A DNA stretch of 64,000 nucleotides from Symbiodinium natans (lineage: Eukaryota > Sar > Dinophyceae > Suessiales > Symbiodiniaceae): assembly GCA_905221605.1 (NCBI GenBank), contig CAJNDS010000597.1:1-64000 (forward strand). The letters are read 5' to 3'. The translations under genes were made by a program, and so were the position numbers. Below the pieces are notes generated by a model. It made no database searches. It had not been told where the DNA came from and saw only the letters and a program-made list of their open reading frames with translations. Shown here one piece after another: positions 32,288 to 40,771 of this stretch; the stretch's first letter is position 1, and each line of letters begins with the position of its first letter.

Positions 32288-32641
32288 ACCTGTGGTGACA
32301 TGGGTGAAGCCATTGCCGGTATGGGGGTGCCCATAGCAGTCGGAGAACCAACCACCGGGCTTCCTGTGGGATGCACTGCACCCGACAAGTTCGACATCGG
32401 GCTGAAAGCAACTCCACTACCGACAACGGGGTTCCTTGGTGGAAGTGACGAGTGTCTAGACCCTGAAGGCCTCTTATAGGAGGCTCAGCCCCTCTCCTGC
32501 CTCTCTCGCGAAGCATTTGGGGTTCACTCTCACCTATGTTGGTAGTACGATCGCCTTCCACGGCCCTCCACCAAGACAACTCAAGCACACACCAAGTCAG
32601 CGTATTGGGCTCACTTTCTTTCTTTGCAACAGGAGCTTCCA

Positions 32642-32654
32642 CGCTCCGCTACCA
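32642..32654 (-). promoter_or_regulatory. Primer-binding site of element A
   Basis: On the minus strand the 13 bases TGGTAGCGGAGCG directly follow the 5' LTR. They begin like the Ty1 site (TGGTAGCG..), which pairs with the 3' end of initiator-Met tRNA. Element B has the same 13 bases at the same place. Confidence 0.85.
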
Positions 32655-33050
32655 CGTTAAAAACCCAAGATGCCAAGCAAGGCACCAAGGATACAACCAA
32701 GCCAACTCACACAAGTCCAAACCAAGCAAGCAAGCTCAGACACTCGGACAACTTCTGTTTCGGCTTGCAGCACTCACACCAGTGCTCGTCACTTGAGCCA
32801 AAATGGAAAACGTATTACAGCTCTCCAACTTGACAGCTCGGCTTAAAAGACCCCCAAAACTACCCTCAAGTCACGAAACTCGACGAGAGTGGTTTCCTTT
32901 GAGGCAAAGCGTTCCTGCACCGCTAATCGTACTCAGGCTACTGGGAAAACTTCAAAAGCTGAGCAGACAAGCTATGCACACAAAACTGCAAACTGCAAAA
33001 CTCACCGTGTCGCACCCTCACAGGATGACGCACAGTCTCGAACTTCTACA
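32655..33050 (-). repeat. 5' LTR of element A with spliced-leader end
   Basis: 396 bp, the putative promoter and start of the element RNA. On the minus strand the 15-mer CCATTTTGGCTCAAG (plus coordinates 32792-32806) is identical to the last 15 nt of the dinoflagellate spliced leader. It lies about 245 bp into the LTR, leaving about 137 bp to the LTR end, a plausible start of the R region. Confidence 0.9.
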
Positions 33051-33355
33051 TCTCCCACTCCCTTTTCTTGAAACACGGGTACGCCACAGAGTTGTTCTCT
33101 TCAGGTGGTGTGATGATCCACGCTTCAGGCAACACTCTTGCCTGAGCAAAGATGAATCAGGAACATGCCCGCCTCTCCCTCCCTTTTCTGTGTATGACAG
33201 GTTCTCTGCAGAGGAATGCAACACCGTTGCTGGTCCATGCTGCGAGTGGACCTCATTTCGGTCTAAGAGTGCCTGAGACTTCTCTTTTGCTCAAGCTCGT
33301 GTCAGTTGAACTCATTGAGAACTCGTCATGGAGCGAACTGTTGACACTAGCTTAG
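33051..33355 (+). other. DNA between copia A and B, probable intron part
   Basis: Starts with the TCTCC target duplication of element A. No open frame of note, and the frame of the exon that follows meets a TAG at 33353-33355. TTAG at 33352-33355 would serve as a splice acceptor for that exon, so this stretch may be the end of an intron of the gene interrupted by element B. Confidence 0.3.
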
Positions 33356-33497
33356 CTTGACGAGTTTCGTCAGTGGCTGCGCACCTTGAACATGAATTCC
33401 CTGATGAAGGTGCCCAAGGTTTTGGAAGACGTTCTTGGAGAGCGAGAGGATCCTCGAAGAGATGAGGCAACACTGCGTTTGCGTCAGTGGCAGTTTG
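33356..33497 (+). pseudogene. Last exon of a host gene, 5' part, interrupted by element B
   Basis: After the AG at 33354-33355 the frame reads LDEFRQWLRTLNMNSLMK and continues through EDVLGEREDPRRDEATL to RQWQF, where element B is inserted after the target duplication GTTTG (33493-33497). Across the insertion the frame continues without a shift at 42939 (VDLEHEPERPSDNAASSS) and stops with TGA at 43016-43018. The joined reading is about 75 codons, charged and of natural composition. I do not recognise the protein. The insertion would remove the last 26 or so residues and add element sequence. Confidence 0.45.
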
Positions 33498-33893
33498 CGT
33501 GAAAGTTCCTGTCTAAGGACATGTTAACTTTGTTGTCCTGCATGCTGGCTCAGAGTTGTGTGTGTGTGTAGTTGTAGGAACTCCGTAGTTGTGCCTTGGA
33601 GGCTCGACGGAAGTGCTGCTTTAAGTGGGAAAGCCTTTTGAATTGCTTGAGTTGTAGGGATGTGTGTCTGGAAGCTGTAGAAGTGACTGTGCACGTTTTG
33701 CTTGCTTTAGGTGTGGTTGGGAGGTCCCGAGAACTCCCACTGACGTTTGAGTTTGTTTTGTGGCTGTGGAGAACACGTGGCAGAGCAGAGTTTTCACCTG
33801 TGTGTAAAGAGTTTCACTGACGAAGCCTCCGGCTTATGACTTTGGCTCATCGTGAGAAAAAAGGGTTCAGCGCGCTGCTGCTGTGTTTTCACA
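33498..33893 (+). repeat. 5' LTR of element B
   Basis: 396 bp. It carries TTTGGCTCAT near its 3' end (33841-33850), a form of the spliced-leader end that lost three bases relative to the 3' LTR. It contains the promoter of the element by position. Confidence 0.9.
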
Positions 33894-33906
33894 TGGTAGC
33901 GGAGCG
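33894..33906 (+). promoter_or_regulatory. Primer-binding site of element B
   Basis: TGGTAGCGGAGCG directly follows the 5' LTR, identical to that of element A and starting like the Ty1 initiator-Met tRNA site. Confidence 0.85.
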
Positions 33907-33955
33907 TGTGTAGCACGCTCGTAGAAACTGGAAGCCATGGCTGACCCCGGCCCCT

Positions 33956-36900
33956 GTGCCTGAAGACGAAGACGACGAAGCTTTGTTTGGCCCCGGTGGT
34001 GCCCAGGACGGGCACCAACCGCCAACACAATCCCCTGGAGCTTCTGCTTCAGTGGGAGGACCCGCCACGGTCGTCGGACTTGACCCTCAACTCCAGCAGA
34101 TGATGGTCCAGATGATGCAGAGTCAGCAAATGATGATGCAGAATCAGCAACAGACACTTCAAGTTCTGGTGGCAAAGATGGAGGCCGACGAGAGAAGGAG
34201 ACGTGAGCAGGAAGCATTGTCTGCAGCTGTGAGCAACCCATTTGGGGGTGCTTCAAGTGCAGCAGCTGCTGGAAGTCCCACGGCAAAGGCTTCTGCTCCT
34301 CCACCGGCACCATCACAGAACCTGCATGTTGGAAGTAACCGTGCAGAGAAGTATCTGCCAGCATTGCCGCTCATCGATAATGTGTCGATGGGAAAAGGGC
34401 GTGTGAGAGAGCTGGAGGAGTACCATCGGTGGTGCGAGGTGCTTGCTTCCTGGCTGGCGTTGATAGACGACAACTATGTCAATGAGTTGCGCCAGGCAAT
34501 GACGCATGACCGTGAGATCAAGCAGTCTGACATGGCAGTTCCGGTAGCCTCGCGTTCGGCAAGGTTGTTTTACTACCTGCAACAAAGTCTGCAGAAGTTC
34601 GAACGTGGGATGGAACTGGTGAGAAGCACGTCGATGCGTCAAGGACAAGCTGCTTGTGGTTATGAGGTGATGCGTCAAATGCACCAGACCTTCAGCATTG
34701 TCTCTCGCATGGAGGCCATTGCTGTGAGAGATGAAGCCCTTCGCCTAACTTCGAAGGCGAGTTCGTACAAGCGACCGCTTGACTGCGTCCGCTTCCTTGA
34801 GGACGAGCTTGGGAAGGTAGACCAGAAGCTGCATCGGTTCCCTGAACTGAGGCTTGGAGCATCTGATCGTTCAACCCTTCTTCTTCAATCTGTCAGCCCA
34901 GAGTGTAGGCATTACGTTGTCCTGCATGGGAAGTCTGGGAGCTGGGAGGAACTGGTTGAAAGCATCCGGTTCTACGAGGAGCAAACCCGATTGTGTGATG
35001 CTGGTTCGCTGAATGCAGTTGGGGAGCGCGGCCTCTGCTGGAACTGTGGCAAATCAGGCCATATGAGTTGGCAGTGCCCCGACAAGAGCTCTGGCAAAGG
35101 GAAGAAGAGGGATGAACCGAAAGGTGGAAAGCCTTCTGGTTCCAAGAATCGAGAGAAGAGCCCTAAAGGGAAGGGCAAAGGCAAAGGGAAGACAGACAAA
35201 GGAAAGGGTGGAAAGCCCAAGGGGAAGCCCAAGAACAAAGGAAAGCCCAAGGGCCGAGCTGTGGAAGACGAGCAGTCTGATCAGGTGATGGCAATGCGGT
35301 CTCATCATCTGAGTGGCTTGGGTCCGGGGACAAGAACTAATGAGCCCAATGAAGCTGAGCCCCCTCGTCTCACCATGACGAACGGAGAGATCGAGAGACT
35401 GAACCAGTCATCCTCTAGGAATAGCTCTTTCGCATGGCTCATTGATAGTGGAGCCACCTGCCACGTGTTGTCAGAGAGTGCGTTGGGTTTTTACGAAGTC
35501 GTCAAGGAGCATTCGGGACCTCTTCCTGTGCTCATGAGTGCTAGCGATACGCCCATGGAATGTGTCAAGTTGGTTGACATTCGGGTGAAGTTTGGGAAGT
35601 TGGGGCCCGTAGTGCTTCAACAGGTCTTGGTTTGCAAGATTGGTTTCAACGTAGTCAGTTCTTGGCAAGCATCCCTTTCGGGATGGAGTACCTGGCTCAC
35701 CTCAGAGCCTGGAGCAAGCTGCTTGGTGAAGCAGACGGAACGAGGTTCCTCGATGTGGGTGCCTTTGGTTCGTGAAGCCAGGAGCTGGTGGGCGTTGGCT
35801 AAGGAGATTGGCCCTACCAAGGCAAAGCCGAAAGGAAGAAGAAGCAAAGGGGACTCACCCAAGCCGGGGTGGAGCCCGAACGACGACGCGATGGAAGTGG
35901 ATAAGGTGCAGAAGAAGGCACCGCCCAACGTAGGAAGAGCATTGGAGGTGACGCCTTTTAAGTTTTTGTTGCGAGCATTTTCAGTGAAGCAACATGTGGG
36001 GGAACATGAGCTGCATGAGCATGTTTTTCAGGAGCGTTTGAGTGGATGTGAGCATGCTGCAGTTGCGAAAGTAGGAGTAGACCTGGAAACCCCACCCTCT
36101 GCATGTTGTGCTGAAGCTTTATGTTCCGCCGCAGCTGTTTTGCTTAAGTCTGCAAGCAACACGTCTTTGGAGAAGCAAACCAGTAGGGACACACGCTGTG
36201 GAGACAAGGGTTTTGAGTGCGTAGGGGTAGGGCCTGTGCCGCTCCAGCCTCAGAGTGTTTGCATTAGGAGTAGGAGTGTCTTGCGTGTAGGACGTAGGAG
36301 TGACTTGCACCCCAGCGCTTGTGTGCCTGAGTGTTTGTTGGGACAGAGGGAAGAGAGGAAGTGTGCCTTTCGGATTTTGCGTTGGCCAGGAGTGTTTCTG
36401 AAAGCATTGCTGGTGTTGTGTGCTCTAGGAGTGTTTTGCTCAAAGCCTGGAGCCTTTGTAAGGGACCTTGGAAAGGATGGAGCTTCCGGAAGCCTCGCCT
36501 CCGCTCTGTCTTGTGAACTCCCAAAGTGGGAGTGTGGCCCAGGTGGAAGCCTTTTCGACGAGCATGATTGCTCGTCTTGCGCACCGTTTCGAGGAGGAAG
36601 GTCAGCTGTCTCTTTCGAGGCAGCTTCTCCAAAACATCGACCTTTTTACCTCGACCCCTGGCTCGGTCGAACGGCTGTTGGGGATTCCAGCCTGCCTTGG
36701 GGAGTTGGAGACACAGGAGTTGGTGGTCAATACAAGCGGCATTGCGGTGAAGCAACCTATGCTCATTGCCGAGCTGCGAGCCATTGCTGCTCCGACGGTG
36801 GACCAGTCGGTTTTGACGGACACCCTCGTCGAAGAGCACGACCGTCGTGCAGAGTATGCAAGGTATGGCTATGTTTTGACCACCATGGGGGTGGTAGTCG

Positions 36901-39900
36901 CCGATGTGACTGCTACCATCCGCCAACCGCACCTTCCATGCGAGCAAAGGGGGTACTGGCGCAACAATCAGGTTGGCATCCAGCTCACCTTGAAGAAATT
37001 CCTTCTGTACCTGGAGGCGATTCGAGAGTTGCGGTGCCATCCTGCTCAATACCAGTTGTTCGAGGCAGGGCTAGCAAGCATTCTGCCAAACGAGCTCAAG
37101 GTCGAGCGTGTGCCGGCTGCCGACTTGAGAGCGCTTTTGGCGGACGTGCTCGTCCAGAGCAACCGCCGGGTGACCTTGGCTGCTCAACCGCCAACTATAA
37201 TACCGGATGTTGCACCATCCGCGTCGGGTGGCACGGCACCGCCTCTTCACAAAAGTGCCCCAGCTCCACCTCCTTCGGGGTGGGCTTTGCTCAACCAAGC
37301 GCGTGCAAAAGCCGAGGCAATGATTCGATTGCATGCCGACATGAAGAGAGCTGCAACAGCCGAGGTGGCTCCATCATCGTCGACGGGCCCCGCTTTTCCA
37401 CCAGGGCCTCCGGCTTTCTTGCCGTTCAGCCCTCCTTCCCCGCTTACGCCGTCCGTCTTTTCCTATGCTCCATCTTCGGCACCAGGCACGCCTATGGAAG
37501 CAGGCATGCCTCTAACTCCGCCTCCTCTACCTCCTCCATCTTGGGCACCAGGCACGCCTATGGAAGCAAGCCTGCCTATACCTCCGCCTCCTCTACCTCC
37601 TCCATCGACACCGCACCCAGATACATTGAGGGAGCTTGCGGGCGAGGTTCCAATGGAGGTCGAGATGCCGATGACGCCCGTGGAGGCATTCGGTGCCCCT
37701 GGGACCCCTATGGACGTGAGTTCCGAGGTCCCAAGGGAGCCAATGGTCGGTGGGATTGGAAGTCCGGGGAGCGCTTCTCCTTTGACCCCGCCGGCAGAGA
37801 CGAGTATGGTGGTTCCAAATCCACCGATGGACAATTCGGATGTGGGAAACTCGGGCTCCGAGATGGATTGATATGCTTGGGTATGGGCCCTGAGGGCCTA
37901 AAAGCCGGGCATGAGTTGCTCCGATCTTCGCTGCAATGCACAAAATTGGTAGGAGTAGGTCTGAAAGCCCTGCTGTTTGCAGTAGGAGACTGGCTGTGTG
38001 CATTAGGAGGTAGGGTAGGAGCGTTTGAGTGCTTGGTAGGTGACTGTGAGTGCAGCCTGCCTGCCGCGAATGGGTCTGCACACTGTCCCTCTGTGCCCAG
38101 GTCTTCATGGAAAGGAAGCAGTGCCTTGGCTTTAGGGTTGGTTCTGGGTTTGGTTTTCAGAGGTTGGCTGCGTAGGTGCGTGAAGCTTTTGAGTGTGCGC
38201 CGTAGGAGTAGGCTGAAGTTTGTGCGTGTAACTTTGGTAGGACGTGTGCCACGTAGGTCTTGGAGTGTTGTGCGCCGCCTGTTGTTTTTGCGTGGCGTGC
38301 TTGTTTGTGAGTTGAAAGCTGAGCCTACGGGCGAGGAAGCAAAAGGGCCAATGATGAAACGTTGGCGTGCCTTTAAGAAGTGGGCCTTGTGTGGGCTTCG
38401 GTCCCTGCGGGGGTCCGAGCAAAAGAAGGCCGTGGCACGTTCTGAGGCCCTGCGTATGCTTGCTGGTTTGCCGACCCCGGTTGTTGTGAATTCGGAGTCG
38501 GAGGAAGAGTTGATTCCTGATCCGTTGGAAGCTGAACTTGCGAAACCCAGCGGAAGTGAACCCCCTAGGCCCTCCGATGTTCGAAAGAAACCCCGTGTGG
38601 AGAATGTTCCCTCAGGTGAACCGGGTGCCCTGAGTTCCCCGGAGGTGGTGAGCGATGCTCTGGATCCTGAGGTTCCGGTCTATTTGACCTCGGAGCGGCT
38701 GAAGGCGCACCGAAATAAGGGCCACCAACCTTATCTTAGTTGCTGTGACACATGTCAAAGCGCTAGAGGGAGAGTGCCGGCTCGTAGGAAGCACATGAAA
38801 CACCACCACGGACCCGGAGAGTTGCAAGTCGACTTTGGATTTTTCGGAAAGAATGTTCGTTTCCTTCTCATGGTTCATGTGGTGTCGGGGTACATACATA
38901 CCGTGGTCTTAGGACCTGAGGATGAAGTGCCCGCTGTATCGGTTTGCAAAGCCTTTACGGAAATGGGATTGAGTGGATTGGACATTGTTGTCCACGGGGA
39001 CCAAGAAAATCTCCTCGAGAGTGTTTTCCGCAATGCAGCGAAACACCGGACATTCGGGGGGAGGTCAATGCACTGGGTCCCGTTCGCGATAAACAGACCT
39101 CAAGCGAAGGGCATTGTTGAACGCCATGTTTGCCTTGTGAAAGAAGCGTTCTGGTCTGTTTGGCTGGGCTTAGAAGAGCGTGTAGGTGAAAAGTTGCCTC
39201 TAGGGAGCCATCTGTTTGTTGAGGCCATGAGGTACTCTGTGAGGATGCATAACTTGTTTCATGTGTCCAAGGAACACAGCACGCCTTTGGAGAGACTGCG
39301 TGGGTCGACAGTTCAGCCAGTGAAGAGCTGTGAGTTTGGGGTTGTGGGTTTTGGAAAGCCGCAGAAGGACTACCCAGAGCACCGCGGAAAGCGCTTGGTG
39401 AGGGCACTCTATGTAGGACCTCACGGTGCTAATGGCTCTGGGATTCGAGTCTTTGTTCCAATAGGTATTGGAAAGCCCCCTCGTTTGGAAATCTTCAGCT
39501 CTTTTCGTGCCAAAGATCCAGTGGAGTTTGACAAAGCTGCTTTGCGTGACCTTCGAGGTAATAAGGAAGACCCTGAAAGACCCATCAAGTTCGATGTTCC
39601 AATCGATGGTCCGAGTCCGCCGCTTGATTCCCCAAATCTCCCTGAAGGAAGTCTTGAGTTTCCTGTTGAACGCACCGAACCACCTGCTCTTGAGGGCCCT
39701 GAAGCAATGGAAGAAGAAGGAGAGTTGGATGGGTATTCTCCGGATTTTTCGGACGTGCCTGAAGAAACAGGCATGGAGGTTGAGCCTCCCGGAGGCGTAG
39801 GTCTTGAGGACCTCGACGCCCCTATGGATCCAGGAGAAGACGATGCCATGGAAGAGGGCCTGACGTGGCTCTATGAGCATGGCCTTAGGCAACTCTTTGA

Positions 39901-40771
39901 TGGGCCTGACTTGAGAGTGACGACAAAAATCCGTAAGGGAGATAATGTCAAAGAGTGGTTCCGTATGAAGTTTGGTGGAAAGAAGATTTGGGTCCATGTC
40001 CCGGACAATGCGGTTTGCGAAGTTTCTGGCAAGGTTTTGCCTCGTAAGCATCTTGAAGAAGGTATGAGACTCGAGCTCTCAGAACTTGATGCTTTTGGTG
40101 TAGCTACGATTATAGGAGAAGCTGAGGCCCGTAAACGAGCTACGCGGAGAATCCATACGACTAGGTGGGTTCTGACTTCGAAACCGTCGGCCACGAACCC
40201 TGAACGAGTTCGTGCTCGTCTTGTTGTGAGAGACTACGCATTTGGATCCAATCCTCTAGCTGATGGGATATATTCCCCCACCACGTCTTTGGAAGCCTTG
40301 AGAGGTGTCCTTGCTATTCATGCTGTCAGAGGTGGCACCTTGTTGTCAGCAGATGTGAGCGTTGCCTTCATGCAAGCGCCTGTGCAGGGAGTAGAGTGTA
40401 TCCGGTTTCCGAATGGGATGTATGATGAGGAGAACAAGCCGCTGTTTGCGCAGCTACACAAAGCCATGAATGGCTTGAGAGTAGGACCACTGAGCTGGTA
40501 CCTAGAGTTTACAAGCACGCTGCGTAAGCAGTTTGGGTTTGGTGAGACTGCCGACCCTACTGTGCATCACCGGCTTGAGAAGGATGGTGCGCTGACCTTG
40601 GTGTTAGTGTATGTTGACGATCTCATCATCTTTTCCCAGAATCCGCCAGTTGCCAAGGATCTGTACGCTAAGCTAGCGAAGATCTATAAAATGAAGCAGA
40701 CAGGGCTTCTAGAACCTGGCAAAGACTGGGCAGCTCGAGTTCTTGGGTCGAGTGATCGCCCGAACCACTGA
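33956..40771 (+). CDS. Gag-Pol polyprotein of copia element B, first part
   Basis: 2271 codons from a GTG at 33956. The natural start is probably ATG 33937 (MADPGP), joined by a one-base shift at 33955 to VPEDEDDEAL, so Gag carries a small frameshift at its start. Parts: Gln/Met-rich N-terminus; zinc knuckle CWNCGKSGHMSWQC (35036-35077) and a GKGKGK basic tract; protease LIDSGATCHVLS (35439-35474); a long insert overlapping another ORF (36477-37871); integrase zinc-binding HRNKGH and CCDTC (about 38709-38757), Asp in LQVDFGFF, Asp in VVHGDQEN and Glu in KGIVERH; and RT up to VYVDDLIIFSQ (about 40608-40640). The frame ends by a one-base insertion in a GGG run near 40747. Deleting one G restores VLGRVIA and the second frame. 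Confidence 0.9.
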   Translation: MPEDEDDEALFGPGGAQDGHQPPTQSPGASASVGGPATVVGLDPQLQQMMVQMMQSQQMMMQNQQQTLQVLVAKMEADERRRREQEALSAAVSNPFGGASSAAAAGSPTAKASAPPPAPSQNLHVGSNRAEKYLPALPLIDNVSMGKGRVRELEEYHRWCEVLASWLALIDDNYVNELRQAMTHDREIKQSDMAVPVASRSARLFYYLQQSLQKFERGMELVRSTSMRQGQAACGYEVMRQMHQTFSIVSRMEAIAVRDEALRLTSKASSYKRPLDCVRFLEDELGKVDQKLHRFPELRLGASDRSTLLLQSVSPECRHYVVLHGKSGSWEELVESIRFYEEQTRLCDAGSLNAVGERGLCWNCGKSGHMSWQCPDKSSGKGKKRDEPKGGKPSGSKNREKSPKGKGKGKGKTDKGKGGKPKGKPKNKGKPKGRAVEDEQSDQVMAMRSHHLSGLGPGTRTNEPNEAEPPRLTMTNGEIERLNQSSSRNSSFAWLIDSGATCHVLSESALGFYEVVKEHSGPLPVLMSASDTPMECVKLVDIRVKFGKLGPVVLQQVLVCKIGFNVVSSWQASLSGWSTWLTSEPGASCLVKQTERGSSMWVPLVREARSWWALAKEIGPTKAKPKGRRSKGDSPKPGWSPNDDAMEVDKVQKKAPPNVGRALEVTPFKFLLRAFSVKQHVGEHELHEHVFQERLSGCEHAAVAKVGVDLETPPSACCAEALCSAAAVLLKSASNTSLEKQTSRDTRCGDKGFECVGVGPVPLQPQSVCIRSRSVLRVGRRSDLHPSACVPECLLGQREERKCAFRILRWPGVFLKALLVLCALGVFCSKPGAFVRDLGKDGASGSLASALSCELPKWECGPGGSLFDEHDCSSCAPFRGGRSAVSFEAASPKHRPFYLDPWLGRTAVGDSSLPWGVGDTGVGGQYKRHCGEATYAHCRAASHCCSDGGPVGFDGHPRRRARPSCRVCKVWLCFDHHGGGSRRCDCYHPPTAPSMRAKGVLAQQSGWHPAHLEEIPSVPGGDSRVAVPSCSIPVVRGRASKHSAKRAQGRACAGCRLESAFGGRARPEQPPGDLGCSTANYNTGCCTIRVGWHGTASSQKCPSSTSFGVGFAQPSACKSRGNDSIACRHEESCNSRGGSIIVDGPRFSTRASGFLAVQPSFPAYAVRLFLCSIFGTRHAYGSRHASNSASSTSSILGTRHAYGSKPAYTSASSTSSIDTAPRYIEGACGRGSNGGRDADDARGGIRCPWDPYGREFRGPKGANGRWDWKSGERFSFDPAGRDEYGGSKSTDGQFGCGKLGLRDGLICLGMGPEGLKAGHELLRSSLQCTKLVGVGLKALLFAVGDWLCALGGRVGAFECLVGDCECSLPAANGSAHCPSVPRSSWKGSSALALGLVLGLVFRGWLRRCVKLLSVRRRSRLKFVRVTLVGRVPRRSWSVVRRLLFLRGVLVCELKAEPTGEEAKGPMMKRWRAFKKWALCGLRSLRGSEQKKAVARSEALRMLAGLPTPVVVNSESEEELIPDPLEAELAKPSGSEPPRPSDVRKKPRVENVPSGEPGALSSPEVVSDALDPEVPVYLTSERLKAHRNKGHQPYLSCCDTCQSARGRVPARRKHMKHHHGPGELQVDFGFFGKNVRFLLMVHVVSGYIHTVVLGPEDEVPAVSVCKAFTEMGLSGLDIVVHGDQENLLESVFRNAAKHRTFGGRSMHWVPFAINRPQAKGIVERHVCLVKEAFWSVWLGLEERVGEKLPLGSHLFVEAMRYSVRMHNLFHVSKEHSTPLERLRGSTVQPVKSCEFGVVGFGKPQKDYPEHRGKRLVRALYVGPHGANGSGIRVFVPIGIGKPPRLEIFSSFRAKDPVEFDKAALRDLRGNKEDPERPIKFDVPIDGPSPPLDSPNLPEGSLEFPVERTEPPALEGPEAMEEEGELDGYSPDFSDVPEETGMEVEPPGGVGLEDLDAPMDPGEDDAMEEGLTWLYEHGLRQLFDGPDLRVTTKIRKGDNVKEWFRMKFGGKKIWVHVPDNAVCEVSGKVLPRKHLEEGMRLELSELDAFGVATIIGEAEARKRATRRIHTTRWVLTSKPSATNPERVRARLVVRDYAFGSNPLADGIYSPTTSLEALRGVLAIHAVRGGTLLSADVSVAFMQAPVQGVECIRFPNGMYDEENKPLFAQLHKAMNGLRVGPLSWYLEFTSTLRKQFGFGETADPTVHHRLEKDGALTLVLVYVDDLIIFSQNPPVAKDLYAKLAKIYKMKQTGLLEPGKDWAARVLGSSDRPNH
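36477..37871 (+). CDS. Overlapping +1-frame ORF in element B (464 aa)
   Basis: Fully contained in the Gag-Pol frame and shifted +1 from it. The ATG at 36477 starts MELPEASPPLCLVNSQ. Residues 20-260 look like a folded, helical protein (SMIARLAHRFEEEGQLSLSR, SVERLLGIPACLGELE, QLTLKKFLLYLEAIRELR). Residues 260-464 are Pro-rich with repeated APGTPMEA and PPPLPPPS units and acidic ends. The Pol frame over the same bases reads as an irregular Cys/Gly/Arg/Ser string, typical of a shadow frame that has merely stayed open. So the nested ORF is probably the coding one here, and the element may make Pol by reading around it. Function unknown, possibly a captured host gene. Element A has a counterpart (29095-29967). 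Confidence 0.6.
   Translation: MELPEASPPLCLVNSQSGSVAQVEAFSTSMIARLAHRFEEEGQLSLSRQLLQNIDLFTSTPGSVERLLGIPACLGELETQELVVNTSGIAVKQPMLIAELRAIAAPTVDQSVLTDTLVEEHDRRAEYARYGYVLTTMGVVVADVTATIRQPHLPCEQRGYWRNNQVGIQLTLKKFLLYLEAIRELRCHPAQYQLFEAGLASILPNELKVERVPAADLRALLADVLVQSNRRVTLAAQPPTIIPDVAPSASGGTAPPLHKSAPAPPPSGWALLNQARAKAEAMIRLHADMKRAATAEVAPSSSTGPAFPPGPPAFLPFSPPSPLTPSVFSYAPSSAPGTPMEAGMPLTPPPLPPPSWAPGTPMEASLPIPPPPLPPPSTPHPDTLRELAGEVPMEVEMPMTPVEAFGAPGTPMDVSSEVPREPMVGGIGSPGSASPLTPPAETSMVVPNPPMDNSDVGNSGSEMD

Larger units (their letters stand above)
24043..33050 (-). mobile_element. Full-length Ty1/copia LTR retrotransposon, element A
   Basis: The element is 9008 bp long, flanked by the perfect 5-bp duplication TCTCC (24038-24042 and 33051-33055). 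LTRs are 24043-24444 (3' LTR) and 32655-33050 (5' LTR). By eye they differ at five substitutions and three small indels, so insertion is recent. Internal order on the minus strand is PBS, Gag, zinc knuckle, protease, integrase, RT, RNase H and a methyltransferase-like domain, in one 2453-codon frame. It also holds an overlapping +1-frame ORF and a small membrane ORF before the PPT. RT after integrase defines Ty1/copia. The LTR begins TG but ends CG in both copies, not the usual CA. Confidence 0.92.

Noticed and set aside
33167-33190. Possible second target duplication (CCCGCCTCTCC... also at the left flank of A)
   Set aside because: Similar T/C-rich wording at 24032-24042 and 33167-33190, but the exact 5-bp TCTCC next to both LTR ends already defines the insertion.
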